Positions 44,790 to 56,971 of a stretch of DNA of 64,000 nucleotides are shown here, in pieces. Both the position numbers and the translations under genes were made by a program. The stretch spans positions 500,259 through 564,258 of the forward strand of contig SCFE01000084.1 in assembly GCA_004352715.1 (NCBI GenBank). Direction: 5' to 3'. This DNA comes from Hofstenia miamia. Its lineage: Eukaryota; Xenacoelomorpha; Acoela. The notes under the pieces are model-generated. The model was not told the DNA's origin and did no database searches. It saw only the letters and a program-made list of their open reading frames with translations. Each line of letters starts with the position of its first letter. Position 1 is the first letter of the stretch.

Positions 44790-47690
44790 TTGGATGCATT
44801 ACCAATTTTTGCTTATTCAAGACTATATGTACAAACAGTTGGCCCAAAATTGCAGGTATTGCCATCTCTATTTGTGCAAATATTCTATTAATATAACTTT
44901 TCTATCACTGGCGTGATATTGAGTGTTTAAGTTCTTTTTTGAGTACATGTCGAATTACTGATATCAAAAGTTTGCTGTCACTTGTAATGTTTGTATATGA
45001 AAGAAAAAGTGGCATCAAAAACAAGTGTGATAAATTTATTGACAGTGCAGATTTTGTTGTATTACAAAAAGTGTGTCAAGATATTTCTTTTATTGTAAGA
45101 TCAAATTGAAGATACTGTATATGTTTTCAACTACAACCCAAACGAAGTTTCCTAAAATATTTATGTGAAAATAGTTAGTTTTTCTCTATGAAAAAGAGTT
45201 TCAAACTAAGAACAGATTATTTTTTGGCTGCTTTATATTGGCATTCACACATTTTTATGAAAAGTAGTTTTTTCCATTATTGTATTAAAAATACACCGCG
45301 GCCCTCAACCTTAAAAAAAGTTGTATTTACAATAAGAATTACAAGCAAAAAAGATAACCATCATTTCATCTCAAGAAGATCTGAAACAGAAAGAACATTA
45401 AAGAAAATAAACAATAACGCCCAAAGCTATTATTTACAATAAAAAGGACGAATATATATTCTCTGGACAGTTTATTGTCCAAAAAAAGCATTCACGTTAA
45501 AAAAAATTAAGTGAACGGTATAATAAAAAATAGCATATATTGAAAAATAGACGATTTACATTTACATGTATATGTTGCAAAACATTCTACAATTTATCAA
45601 CATCATATATATATGTATATATATCCAACGTAGACAGGTTAATTATAAAACTAAATACTAATAAGACACAGAGTGTTTGAAATTACCAGGCGGCGAAGCA
45701 ATTGATTTTACTATGTAATTGACAACAGAATTTAAATTATATGTTAGAAGGTTGTCAGAAATGCAACAGGCTATTCTTCAATCCTCTTCTTTTAATGCAA
45801 AATCAAATGTTTGGGACATTCATTTATTTTGTTGCATAACCTGCACAAAGATTATAACTAAGGCGAAAGAATTACAATATTTCTCTTGATACATGGCCTT
45901 GCAGACGAAGGTTTTTTGAAGCGCATGATCTTATTATTGCATGAATATATGGCGGGACCCCATAATTTACAGCTCTAGATGGTTTTGTGATATTCCGGTA
46001 TCACAGTAACAAAATTTAGAAGCTTGCCTTTACATTTCGGTTTGAACTGCAGGATACTGTTTAGAATTATTGTAGAAAAGCTTATAGGCTCTTAGCTTAT
46101 AACTCTTTTTTAAAGATGCCATTGGCATTGATGAAGTCTCTTATTGATTAAATTAGGCAAACTAACACTGCAAATGACAGGATTCTTTTGAAATTTTAGT
46201 CGGTACATTATCTTAAAGTGCTTGCTAATGTGGGACTTTGTTTTAAAGGAGTTTTTTGCTGTGATGCCTTACACCATCTCTAATTTTCTAATAGCACAGT
46301 TGAGATAAAGGATGCTAATCTAAATTTATGATTTCATTATATTAATTTTAAAGGGTGCTCGCATATACTACAATATTACAGAGACTTTGTCCGCAGATTG
46401 ACTCTTTTTCCAGCTGGTATCATTCATCAATTATTGTATTTCAACTTTTTCAGCAATGCATGTGTGCTATTGCAGTTGGTACATGAATATTTATATTAGT
46501 AAAGCTTTAAATGCTTCGCTTAAATCGAATTTTTTCTATTGAATATTGTGAACATAATGTACTTGTTCATTTTTTAATTCATGTAAACACTTGTGCGTAA
46601 ACTGTATGTAAGTATTTTGCAGTAGATAATTGTCTGAAAGTAATTCTCAATGGTGTTTTATCTTGCTCTAACTTATTTTTTTTGGAACAAGTTTATATGG
46701 TAGCAGAGATTGGCTATGACCTCCTAAAAAGTCCTTCATCATTTAATCCTGCTCTTAACAGTTTTGACAATTGGCAAAAGGAAGTAAATTTACTTAACCT
46801 TTTAACTGAATTGGATAAGAAGAAAAGAGTAATCGCAGTTGTATTATCATCATCCGTTAGTACTGAAGATGTTGCTTTGGATATGGATTCAGTTATAATT
46901 AATACTGAAAATGGGTTCAATCAACTTATTTCCTAACTGGATTTATCGTTTAAAGTATCAGGTGATGATGAAGCATATGTGTTCTAAGAATTATAACCTT
47001 TTTGATGGTCAGTTTGTTTATTATAACTTTTGATACTCTAGTTGCAAAATTGAATGAACATAACATGAACGTTAATGGTACGATACTTGTTGCAGAATTA
47101 CTACACAAGTGGTTTGAACAACCAGGAATGAAGGGTAACATTAGCATCATCAATTTGAAACTTAGCACAGTAAAAGCTGCTTTATTTTGAATGGTTACCA
47201 CTTTTGTTGATGATATTTCTCCAGATAATGTTTAAATAAAGATGGAGGCAGTGTTTCAAGCTACAGCGAGTCCTCCTGCAGTAATGAATTTTTGTGTAGT
47301 AGTGGTAATCGAAGTAGTTATAGAAGATAGTTTCAATCATATGCCTCTAGGTCTTTTACTGGATTGCAGATACAATCTCGAGGTCAATCACAACCTTATG
47401 AACAAAGGCGTTCTGTTTCTTGTCCATGTTTTAATGCGGCTCAACCTATTATTGGGCATGTGAATGTCGTTCTGGTGTGCATGAACATGAAGTAAATGCA
47501 ATGGATGGTCATGGCATTGTAGCAGAAGAAATCTATTTCTCTTATTACAATGATTTAACATTTGCTGCTGTAAATTATTATATTATTCCTGGTAGAAAGG
47601 TAAAAAAGGTCTAAAAGTTTGATAGATGTTAACTTCAAAATTCAGTACTTACAGCCCAAGAAAAAATCACCTCCCTCTACAATTACAAAA
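44790..47690. repeat. Segmental duplication block B, right copy
   Basis: It matches 9717-12690. The non-coding part runs to about 46680, with the copia-like gag relic at 46682-47640. The Polinton inserted just beyond its right end. Confidence 0.85.
46682..47640 (+). pseudogene. Copia-like retrotransposon gag relic, right copy
   Basis: The same layout as 11707-12700: NWQKEVNLLNLLTEL, VVLSSSVSTEDVALDMD, a TAA after NQLIS, LDLSFKVSGDDEAYVF, then FDTLVAKLNEHNMNVNG and LLHKWFEQPGMKGN in a later frame. It shares the main stop with the left copy, so the gene was already dead before the duplication. No pol region is attached. Confidence 0.5.
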
Positions 47691-47709
47691 AAATCATAAA
47701 AAACATATA

Positions 47710-48331
47710 AGTAGTAATGGAAGAACAGGAGAGAACACACAAATTTGCTTCTGATTGGCCGAGAGCTCATGACGTCACATGTCACGTGACAGCCCATGAA
47801 TATTGGAGAAGATTATTTAATTAGTGAGTCATCAGTTTTTTGACAGCTACTAATGTGTTTCTGACAGGTGCTAATTGATTTGCAATACTTTTTTAATTGA
47901 TTTTTGTGGTGATTCATTTATATGTTGGGGCCAATTTAGTTTACACTGTTTTGATATAATGAATAATTTCATTTCATGTTAATATACATGGGCATATCAC
48001 ACGTTACACTTGTTTGCATACATTACATTGCATTTTGTTAATATACAAGGCTATATCACACATTACACTTGCTTGCATACATTACATTGCATTTGTGATT
48101 ATGTATTGTTGGCTAATTTTACAACACTTTGTTGGATACATGCATAATATTACAGACTAATTTTCCATTACATGTAAAGACTACACAATGCAATGTCAAA
48201 CCACTATGACGCTTATCATGTTTTCCATAATTTCGAAAAGCTTACACATACAATGCTTATCTCGTTTTTTTGGGAATTTTTTTCAAAAAGTCTTCACTTT
48301 GTTTTCAAAATGCACTATTTCATTTACAAAA
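47710..48331. repeat. Polinton left terminal inverted repeat
   Basis: The reverse complement of 58188-58660 aligns here with small indels (for example GGGGCCAATTTAGTTTACAC and GAAAAGCTTACACATACAAT). The left end is longer, partly through a 59-bp tandem duplication at 47978-48094. Confidence 0.9.
47978..48094. repeat. 59-bp tandem duplication in the left terminal repeat
   Basis: Two units, 47978-48036 and 48037-48094, each start GTTAATATACA and contain TTGCATACATTACATTGCAT. The right end has no such duplication. Confidence 0.8.
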
Positions 48332-50289
48332 ATTCCATGTGTTTTATTTCATTTTTCACAAATCAGGAAAAATATTCGCTATACACAACATGCTTCAATT
48401 GATTAACCATCACTATGTACAATGTTTATCTCAAATACATTGATATTTCATTGTAAAAATTTCCACACATTTAATTAATTTTTCACAAAACAGGGAAAGT
48501 ATTCACTATACTTAAAGGTGTAATACATAGTAAAAGCAACCTACATTTTCAGAAAGAGTAAAACATGGTTTATGTATAGAACTGGAAATTTGCCCCCTAA
48601 AATTTTTACATTCAATGATATTAATAAAATCTATATACAAAATTATTATATATTAGTTTTTATATGGCTATCTTTTCTTTTACACTTCTTTTCTTGACTT
48701 TCCATGTTTTTTTCACTTTTTGTACACATTTGCAGATTGATACACTTTTATCAATTCACACATGATTTTTCAGGGTTGTATACATTTGCTGACTGGTGCA
48801 TTTTTTCCTTGACTTACACACCATTGTTCAACTTCATTTGATTTATAGGTGTTGTTTACATGATTGTATGCGTCACACAGTGTTCAACTCTTCTAATGTT
48901 TTGTATTCCAAAATTAGTCACAATTCTGCATTTGATCTAAATGTATAAACCTTGAGTTTTATTAATAATTCTACATTCATAATTCACATTGTTACTTAAA
49001 AAAATTACAATGTCAATAATCCTCATCAGTCAGTTGTAACAATTCAATTTTATTTGATTTATAGGCTTATTTTATGCGATTGTATGCATCACATGGTGTT
49101 CAACTCTTCCATTGTTTTGTATCACACAATTCCATGATATGCACCACTCTTGTTCTAAACTTGAAAATGTGTATAGGGGGAGACATGTTAAATTCAATAG
49201 TAAAGTGTCTACAATCAATTTACATTTGCAATTTGCAACATTAGTTAAAAAAAATTATTATGTCAAAATAATTCTAGTAAGTCAATTGTAGTAATGAAAC
49301 AAAAGTGACTAACTAAAAACTATTATGTACAAATATTTCCATTCAGTCAGTTGCAGGTTAAACAAAAGCAATTAAAAACAATTTTAGTTTTAAATAACAT
49401 TCATATTTTAGTTTTAATCATGCATGATGTAAAGAGATAAAACAAATATAATCAGATAAACCAACAATGCAAAAATTTGTTTATTATTAAAAAACATGTA
49501 TGCTGGGAAATAAATTATTTCAGCAAAAGAATAAAACAATAAATTTAAATTACCTACCAAGTTCTTTTGTGGAGTTGTATTTTGGAAATTGTTAACTAAG
49601 CTCACTTCAACATTGAAAACTGTTTTCAAAACATTAAGTCATTTTATTCAACCACATGACATGAATTGGAACAAAGGGAAAGGCAGAGTGATATAAACTT
49701 TTTGAAAACAACACATCAACTTTTAAAAATAATTTTTCTTTTCAATTATTTTGTTATAATATTTTTGGTAAATTTTGTTTTTTTAAGCAAACAATTTTAT
49801 TTTATAAACTCAAATTTTTATTTTGTAGATTAGTTCTATGACGTTTGACCAAAATCACCTACTTGTAAAAAATATCAAACACAATTTTATTATTTGAAAT
49901 GTACATGTTCTCTCTCCCACCACTGCCAATGTGATGGAAACAGAGCTTCTTTTACAGTTTTTGATAAATTATTTCTTTTGTAATTTATTTTATTTACACA
50001 TTATACCAATAATAGATGTTGTGTTTTCCTTAACAAAAATTTTTATTTACATTAAACATGCACAAGAAATCAATTTTCACATAATCATATTATTTAATTG
50101 CAAAAATAACTTACCCATGCTGGAGAAATTCAACCATCCTTAACTCAATCTCTGTAAAAACTGAATATTGTGTTACATTTTACAACTTGGAAAAATAATA
50201 TCAATAGATATATTTAATTAAAAACACAAAATGTATAGAGTTTACACAAACACTACAAACATGAAATGAAATAATTTTTTTGATATTCC
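48332..50289. other. Polinton non-coding left arm
   Basis: AT-rich, without supported genes. A degenerate repeat of roughly 210 bp is visible: TTTGATTTATAGG near 48839 and 49050, each followed by a GATTGTATGC and GTGTTCAACTCTTC block and a TTAAAAAAATTA block, with part of a third unit to about 49350. Confidence 0.55.
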
Positions 50290-50950
50290 ATCATTCTGTG
50301 CAAATATCCAACATTATATACAGTCTTCCAGTCCCCATGAATTCTATTATCTGACCTTGTTTGCTACAAAACTTTACATTTATTCTATCAATGTATGATC
50401 TTGACACTGGCTTAACATTGGATTTTGCTTTTCATGATGTATTATGGGCATGGTACTTGGTTTGGCAAATTGTGTTAACACCAATGGGGATTTATCCAGC
50501 AGTGGTAATCAAGTGCTACCAACAAATTGAGGTTCAACAGTATTGGTTTGTACCATTAAAAAATGATTTCCACCATATATATCACATTCATAGCTGGCAT
50601 CAGTTGTTGTATTTGGATAAATTTTTCCATAAAATAATAGCATTTCACCAGCCTGGACTATCCACCTCGTATTCCAACTTGTTTGTTGCTTGTAAGCATT
50701 TACCAACCAATTTAAATTGTATTGAAACACCCTCAGGTTTAAGAATGGAGTTTATATCTTTATACAAGTCCTCAAAGCTATGCACATGTTTGGAATAAAA
50801 CCTCAAACTAATTTTGGTTCAATCTTTTTTCTTCAAAACCCACCACTGTGTCTTAAGATTAAGAAATTTTGAAGGTACCCAATATCAATAACCACTACAT
50901 CACGTGCATTATTAATCAGTTCATTCAAATATTTAGTGAATTCGCCCAAC
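50290..50950 (-). pseudogene. Polinton penton-like (minor capsid) gene, degenerate
   Basis: On the minus strand, across frames, I read a Val/Leu-rich stretch (KPEGVSIQFKLVGKCL), then FLMVQTNTVEPQFVGST, then near the end RINVKFCSKQGQIIEF and GRLYIMLDI. The TNxVEPQxVGD-type block and the final I-x-I-x-x-x-x-G-x-x-I-x-F-x-x-G-R block are hallmarks of the Polinton penton protein. It is transcribed opposite to the polymerase and broken by several stops. The assignment rests on these two blocks only. Confidence 0.5.
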
Positions 50951-51490
50951 CCCGTAGGGTGGGACACTTCATCTTCTCCAAATCTGTCAGATACTAGCAT
51001 TACATGAACCATTAATTGTGCGTCAATCTACATGTTTCACGTCAATCAAGTGAACCCTCTAGTTTAAAACGTGTTTTTATTAAGTAAAGGCTGAAACTAT
51101 TTACAAATATTTTTAAAAATCAACAATTTTATTATTACCTCACCTAAGAAAGCACTGTCAAGTTGATAAAACACAAATGTATTTTGTAATGAAGCATGTG
51201 AAGTGGTACAAATTAATGATTTTTCTAGTGAAATAAAAAATGAAAAATCAATTTATTATGCACTATTCACAAATTACATCAATGCAAAGGCGTTATTTCC
51301 AATTGACAATGCCACTAGCTGTTTTCTGTTTTTGTTCAAATATCAAGTGTGATATACAGTTGTCCTGTACCACTGAATCTCACTGGATAGCCTTGCTTCA
51401 GGATGTGCAACAAACCCCATCTGGTATCTGCATTGCCACAAGCACTGAAAATAAACTGCTTCTACTAAAGTTTTTTCAGATGAACAATGT

Positions 51491-53540
51491 ATGAAGCAAG
51501 GATGGAATGAACTTTGTAAAATTGCACATCAATCCTTCCAAGCAAAACAGCAACATCGTGCTTTGATAATAACACCTCAACAATGCTACACCATGCTGGC
51601 AAATGCTACCCATTGTGTTTTCTGTGCAAAACCATTTGAACAAGTGGATGAACAGGTGATTGACCACTGTCATTATAGTGGAAGAGTGTGTGGTGTTGCC
51701 CACAATGACTGTAATATGTTATATCACACACCAAAATTCACACCTGTTTTTGCACACAATGCTAGCAAGTATGATATGCATCTGCTGCTAAAGGCCCTTA
51801 AACTCAAGGAAAATGAGAAGCTTTCATGCATTCCATGCACCTCTGAGAATTTCCTATCAATTAGTTTGATGGTGCTAGTTTCAAACTACAATGATAAAAA
51901 TAATTTCACCAAAACCATTTATGAGGAGCTTCAATTTTTTGATTTTTTCTAGTTTATTAGTGAGAGTCTATCAAATCTGGCTAAAAATATTGGAGCAGAC
52001 AAATATGACTTTTTAAAAGCAGGCATGGACAAGCAGAAGGCGTCAGCATTTATAACAGGTAAGGGCCAATTTCCATATGAAAGGTTTGACTCATTAGATA
52101 AATTTAATGAAAAAAAGCTACCAGATTTGCACCATTGGCATAATATATTAACTGGAAAAATAGCACAAACACAGGAGGACCTGGAACATGAGCAGAACAA
52201 TACATGGGTAAATGGAAGTTGTCAAACATTTAAAGACTTCCACAATAATTATTTAATGGCAGATACCTTACTCCTGTAGGATATACTTTGGGAATTTTGT
52301 CTTGAAAGCATGTCAACATATAACCTTGACCCAGCTCATTTTTTTATGATATCCAATTTCAGTTGGAATGCCATGCTAAATTTTACAGATGTTCATTGGA
52401 TTATCTTGCAAGTGTTGACCAACTGGAATTCATTGAGGCTGGCATTCAAGGGGGGATGTCTGGAGTGTATGCAGAACATTACTTTAAGGCAAACAACCCC
52501 ATGGTAGAGGGCTATGACCCAGATAAGGAGTGCACCTATGCAATCATTTTGGACATGAATTCTTTATATGTGGGTACAATTACCATGAATTTGCCCAGTT
52601 GACAGATGCAGTGGACAGACACATCAATCAATGAAATTTTGAATGCACCACAGTATGGAGATATTGGCTACTTGGTGTAGGTGGATCTTGAATAAAGAGT
52701 TGTTATGACTAAAGTCTGGCAACATTGCAAAATTGGTGCAGACATTTTACCCAAAGAAAAAGTATGTGGTTCACTATGAGGTGCTGAAATTTTACATTGA
52801 GCAAGGGCTGAAGATAACTAAGTTCCACAGGGCACTACAATTTGGACAGGCACCATTTTTAAAGCCCTATATTGATTTGAACACATCAAAATGCAAGGCA
52901 GCTAAAAACGACTTTGAAAAGAGCTTTTATAAGCTGATGTCTAATGCTGTATTTGGAAAGACAATGTAGTCACTAAGAAAATGATACAAAGCAAAATTTG
53001 TTGGGGATCAAGAAGCAGCAGAAAAGTTAATAAAACAGCCAGAATTTAAGTCATTTAACACAATTAATGAAGACTTGGTGCAGGTTATGCTAAGAAACAA
53101 AGAAATTGTATGGAATAAACCAAATTATGTGGGGCAGGCCATTTTAGATCTGTCAAAACTACAAATGTTTAAATTTCACCTATCAAACCATGAAGCCAGC
53201 ATTTGAAAATAAAATCACATTGCTTTACAGTGATACTGACTCCCTTCTTTACAAAATAACAACACAGAATGTCTATGAAGATCTAGCCTCTTTATCTAGT
53301 CATTTTGATTTTTCCAACTACACAAGATCCTCACCATTATATAGCAAAATAAACAAGAAAACATATTTAAAGGTCAAAGACAAACTTGGTGGTGATGTCA
53401 TCAGTCAAGTGGTTGCTCTGAAATCAAAAATGTACTCTGTATAGTATTGTTCCAATAGTAAATGCAATGAGAAGGCAAGAGCAAAGGGGGTTGTTGGGGC
53501 TGTTAAGAAGATGATGATCACTGGAAGGCGTTTAAATTGC
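51491..53540 (+). pseudogene. polB: Polinton protein-primed DNA polymerase B, degenerate
   Basis: Blocks in order: a zinc-like region with CVFCAKPF and DHCHYSGRVCGVAHNDCN; an exonuclease block PVFAHNASKYDMHLLLKAL; NNYLMADTLLL (third exonuclease block); IQGGMSGVYAEHYFKANN; motif A LDMNSLY (about 52556); motif B KSFYKLMSNAVFGKTM (about 52918-52968); motif C LLYSDTDSLLY (about 53210-53245); and a C-terminal KARAKGVVGAVKK block (about 53475). Motifs A, B and C keep their key residues, but at least four stops and several shifts (51952, 52279, about 52400, 52602, 52969, 53444) break the gene. Upstream sequence from 51240 may hold the eroded N-terminus. Such polymerases replicate the element from a terminal protein primer. 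Confidence 0.88.
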
Positions 53541-53749
53541 TGTATTGTATCTCAAATCATTATATACAATGTCCACAGTTGAAATGGTGCTTATTTCTCT
53601 GGAAAATTACAATAGATTAACATCAGATTGCTGTCAAGAACAATGAATTGATGGTGACAGTATGCAGCTAAAATCAAGTAATCATTATTCTAAACAACAA
53701 CAGTAAACCACTTTCATTCAAGATGATTACAAGTAAAATGCAATGCCAT

Positions 53750-53989
53750 TCAAACACCCACACAAAAACGACAATGTCAACAGGATAACACAATTGGTGA
53801 TGAATTAAAAAACTTTTTAAACAGTGCTCTCCTACAGGATGATGCAATTTATACAAGTGCTGGCTCATTATCATTTACCAAATTCAAAAACGCCCTGCAA
53901 ACACCAAACAAAAGACTAAACCAACATGTGCATGCAATTTTAAAAAGTATTGCTACAATTCTCACCCAACTGGTTGAAAATAATTAAAG
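53750..53989 (+). pseudogene. Small Polinton ORF remnant of unknown function
   Basis: An open frame of about 75 codons without a clear start reads IGDELKNFLNSALLQDDAIY, then TSAGSLSFTKFKNALQ and HAILKSIATILTQLVENN, ending TAA. It lies between the polymerase and the capsid genes in the same direction. The composition is protein-like, but I do not recognise the family. Confidence 0.3.
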
Positions 53990-54126
53990 GAAAATTCCAC
54001 CAACATGAATTTACTAGAGTAATTAGGAAGCATGCATGGACAAGAATATAATAGTATAAATAACTTATATGTGTAATTGTAAAATCATTCAGTATGGAGT
54101 GATATTATAGTGAACAAGTGAGTGGT

Positions 54127-54468
54127 AGAAACCCTACAACAATAACTCATCAAAAAAGCTTTGGAGTAATTACCACACTTGGGTGCATTGCCATACCACT
54201 AGGATTGAAAATGATTCCACCCTTGAAAAATGTATTAAACAATACTGGTAATGAGATTTTGGATGAATGAATTTCAGGTTTAAATGACATAGTCTCTGTT
54301 GAAAATGTGAAAAATGTTTTAAAACAAAGAATTGCCAATGTAGCAAAAAACGTAGTCAGAAATCAATTTAATAAACAATGTTGGAATCATGAACAAACTG
54401 GTAATGAATTCTCTGAGCCAGGGAGGATAACGAAAACAATTAAAAAAGTGTGCAAAAAAACAATATAA
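54127..54468 (+). pseudogene. Polinton small protein upstream of capsid gene, unassigned
   Basis: The frame runs for about 113 codons with one TGA (about 54268). A Gly/Ile-rich start (FGVITTLGCIAIPLGLKMIP) is followed by a charged helix (VENVKNVLKQRIANVAKNVV) and a basic end. A shifted frame continues PHIVKKISVINKTDIF to about 54535. Its position before the major capsid gene suggests a minor virion protein; I cannot identify it. Confidence 0.3.
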
Positions 54469-54551
54469 ACCTAGCCCACACATAGTAAAAAAGATATCAG
54501 TCATAAACAAAACTGACATTTTTAAGAATTTGGTATAAATAGCTGTACATA

Positions 54552-55654
54552 TTGACACTTGATATTAGTTTGATACCTGTCATGACCATGTTCAATCATT
54601 CTTGCTTGGATATTTTTGAACATGATAAGGTGTTGGTAAACTTTAATGGTGGAAGTACACAGGAATATTTCCCAACTTCTGGTTTTAATGGACCACTCAT
54701 TGAATTTAATTTCAGGTCAGAGCAAAATGAGTACATTGATTTGCAAAGTATACATCTTGGTTTATTTTTGAAAATTGTATGCAAAAGTGATGGTGGGAAC
54801 CTAGTTTGCGATGAAGCAGATGATACAAAACAAGATCAAGTTTGTTTAACAAATAACACTTTACATTCATTGTTTAGTGATTATAGTTTATACACAAATG
54901 GTGTCTTATTACACATGGGTGATGCAGTATGGCCACATACAGTTATGATTACTAATGAACTATCAAAAAGTGTAGCCAAAAAGACTTCAATACTAATTTC
55001 AAATGGGTATTATTATGAGAAACACCCTTATAAACTGATAAAAGAAGGTGATGAAAAAGATGGCCAGCATAGATGTAGATCACTAACCATGGAAAGCCAG
55101 GTGGAAAGTTTCTATGGCCCTCTTGCAATTGATTTTTTCCAAAGTGAAAAATTACTAATACCTGGTGTTGATATTCAGCTAAACCTTTTAAGATCACAAG
55201 ACAATTTTTCCCTAATTGCAGATGATAATGCTGATTAAAAACACAAATTACAGGTGCTTTCCTAACTCTTAGAATGCTCAGAGTCACAGAAAGTGTACAT
55301 TTGGCAATTGAAAAAACGCTATTGACAACTGGTACATACCATTTTACAAGAATTCTTACACGTACATTTATAATTCCAGCAGGTCAGAACACACTTACTA
55401 GAGAAAATGTTTTTTCCAATGAACCCATTAGAAGAATCACCTTGGCAATTGTTCCAAATCATCAATTTACAGGGACAATGTTTACAAATCCATTTTCATA
55501 TAAATTTAGAGGACTCTGTCAAGTTACTATAACCTGTGGAGGATCAAATATAGCATACACCCCCATGCTAGTTGGAGATGACAACTATGCACAGGTATAT
55601 TATCAATCAATAAAGGCTCTGGGGATAAATAATGATGGCGGTGGAATACCCTAA
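54552..55654 (+). pseudogene. Polinton major capsid protein (double jelly-roll), frameshifted
   Basis: Two frames (54552-55238 and 55274-55654) cover most of the protein. The first reads LDIFEHDKVLVNFNGGSTQEY, GPLIEFNFRSEQNEYIDLQS, TLHSLFSDYSLYTNG, YGPLAIDFFQSEKLLIPGVD and LNLLRSQDNFSLI. The second reads RVTESVHLAIEKTLL, TRTFIIPAGQNTLTRENVF, RRITLAIVPNHQFTG and NPFSYKFRGL. The order and spacing match Polinton major capsid proteins (F54H12.2-like in databases). A frameshift at about 55240 and a stop at 55654 break it, and recognisable sequence continues to the N at 55726. Confidence 0.88.
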
Positions 55655-56971
55655 ATGCAATATAACAAACATCTGATTATGGTTTTTGAACTGAATAGCA
55701 TTGCAGAGGCCAACAATGAGGTTTTNGTGTCTAAAAAATCTTGACTTAGATTGTTATTTGCATATGCATGTGGTGTAATTATTCTCCATTTAATTTTGTG
55801 GATGCATAACTCTTATACCATGCTAGATATATTTTGTCGGGCATTGTGTGATTCTCAACTGTCTCATCAGATGTACAATCCTTATCAATAATTATCTGTN
55901 CAATATAACAAACATCTGATTATGGTTTTTGAACTGAATAGCATTGCAGAGGCCAACAATGAGGTTTTATATCCTTAATTGAGTGGTAGAGGGCTATGAT
56001 CCCAACAAGGAGACCACCTATGGGTTCTATGGCAATGAAAATAGCCTATACGCCAGGACCATGTGTTTAAGCCTGCCTGTGGTTGGCCTGTCATGGTCTT
56101 CAGGAAATCTTGAAAAAATATTTTCCATGCCACAAGATTCAAAGACTGGATATTTGGTGGAAGTTGATCTCAAATACCCACAACATTTACACAATGAACA
56201 TTGTTATAAATTAATGTTTTGCTTAGACAATTCTCTGTTTGAATAATTTGGTGCTGCTTGTTAAGAAGAAAACCCATTCACTCCAGTGCTTCCCATGTTT
56301 AATTTATCTTGCNATCTGTGCATGGGAAATGAAGACAGCGGTTGACAACAATATATGAACTCACATCAACATTGGCGATGATAAACTAATACAATAGACA
56401 AATTTAATGGTGTAATTTACCATTATTATAACGTGTGTAATATACATGTATTTTGTCTTGTTTTTAAAAGTGTGGATTTTACCACATTTGCTTAAATATC
56501 TGGTTTTATATTTGGAAATTGATGAAGTTTGTTTTTAACATGTAAACTAGACAAATGCACTTTTGACTAATGTCTATAAAAATTTTAAACGTTTTATTGT
56601 TATCGAAATCTCTTTTTGTTTAATTTCCACATTTAATATTTTCCATGTTTATTATTGAAAACATCTTCAAATAGCTGGTTTGCTTAGAAACAAAGTGTTC
56701 TTTTTGTAAATGAAATAGTGTGATTTGAAAAAACGAGATAAGCATTGTATGTGTAAGCTTTTCGAAATTATGGAAAATTGATCAACAAAACGTAATGCGT
56801 GATAACGAGGAATATTAACAAGAACCCTGTGTAGTCTTTACTTGTAATGATGGAAATTTTTGCGGGTGGGTTATAAAATATATGGGTGTAATCTATGCAA
56901 ATGATTGTAACGTGTGATATAGCCATGTATATTAACATCAAATGAAATTAGTCATTATATCAAAACAGTGN
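55655..56971. other. Scrambled Polinton interval with four single-N joins
   Basis: N positions lie at 55726, 55900, 56313 and 56971. Sequence 55901-55968 repeats 55660-55725. Sequence 55727-55899 repeats 57632-57805. Sequence 56314-56970 repeats 57805-58457. The two latter pieces are neighbours in the right arm but are split here around 55901-56312. This is best explained by extra contigs inserted during scaffolding. Confidence 0.8.
55983..56246 (+). pseudogene. Second DNA polymerase B fragment (motif A region)
   Basis: The frame reads VEGYDPNKETTYGFYGNENS, LYARTMCLSLPVVG and GYLVEVDLKYPQHLHNEH. It is homologous to 52504-52690 but clearly diverged, with NENSLY where the other copy has DMNSLY, so the catalytic Asp is lost. 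It lies downstream of the capsid gene, out of place for this element. It may come from another Polinton, joined by assembly or by nested insertion. Confidence 0.7.

Noticed and set aside
53674-53874. Minus-strand frame between polymerase and capsid genes
   Set aside because: It overlaps the plus-strand small ORF remnant and has no recognisable content.
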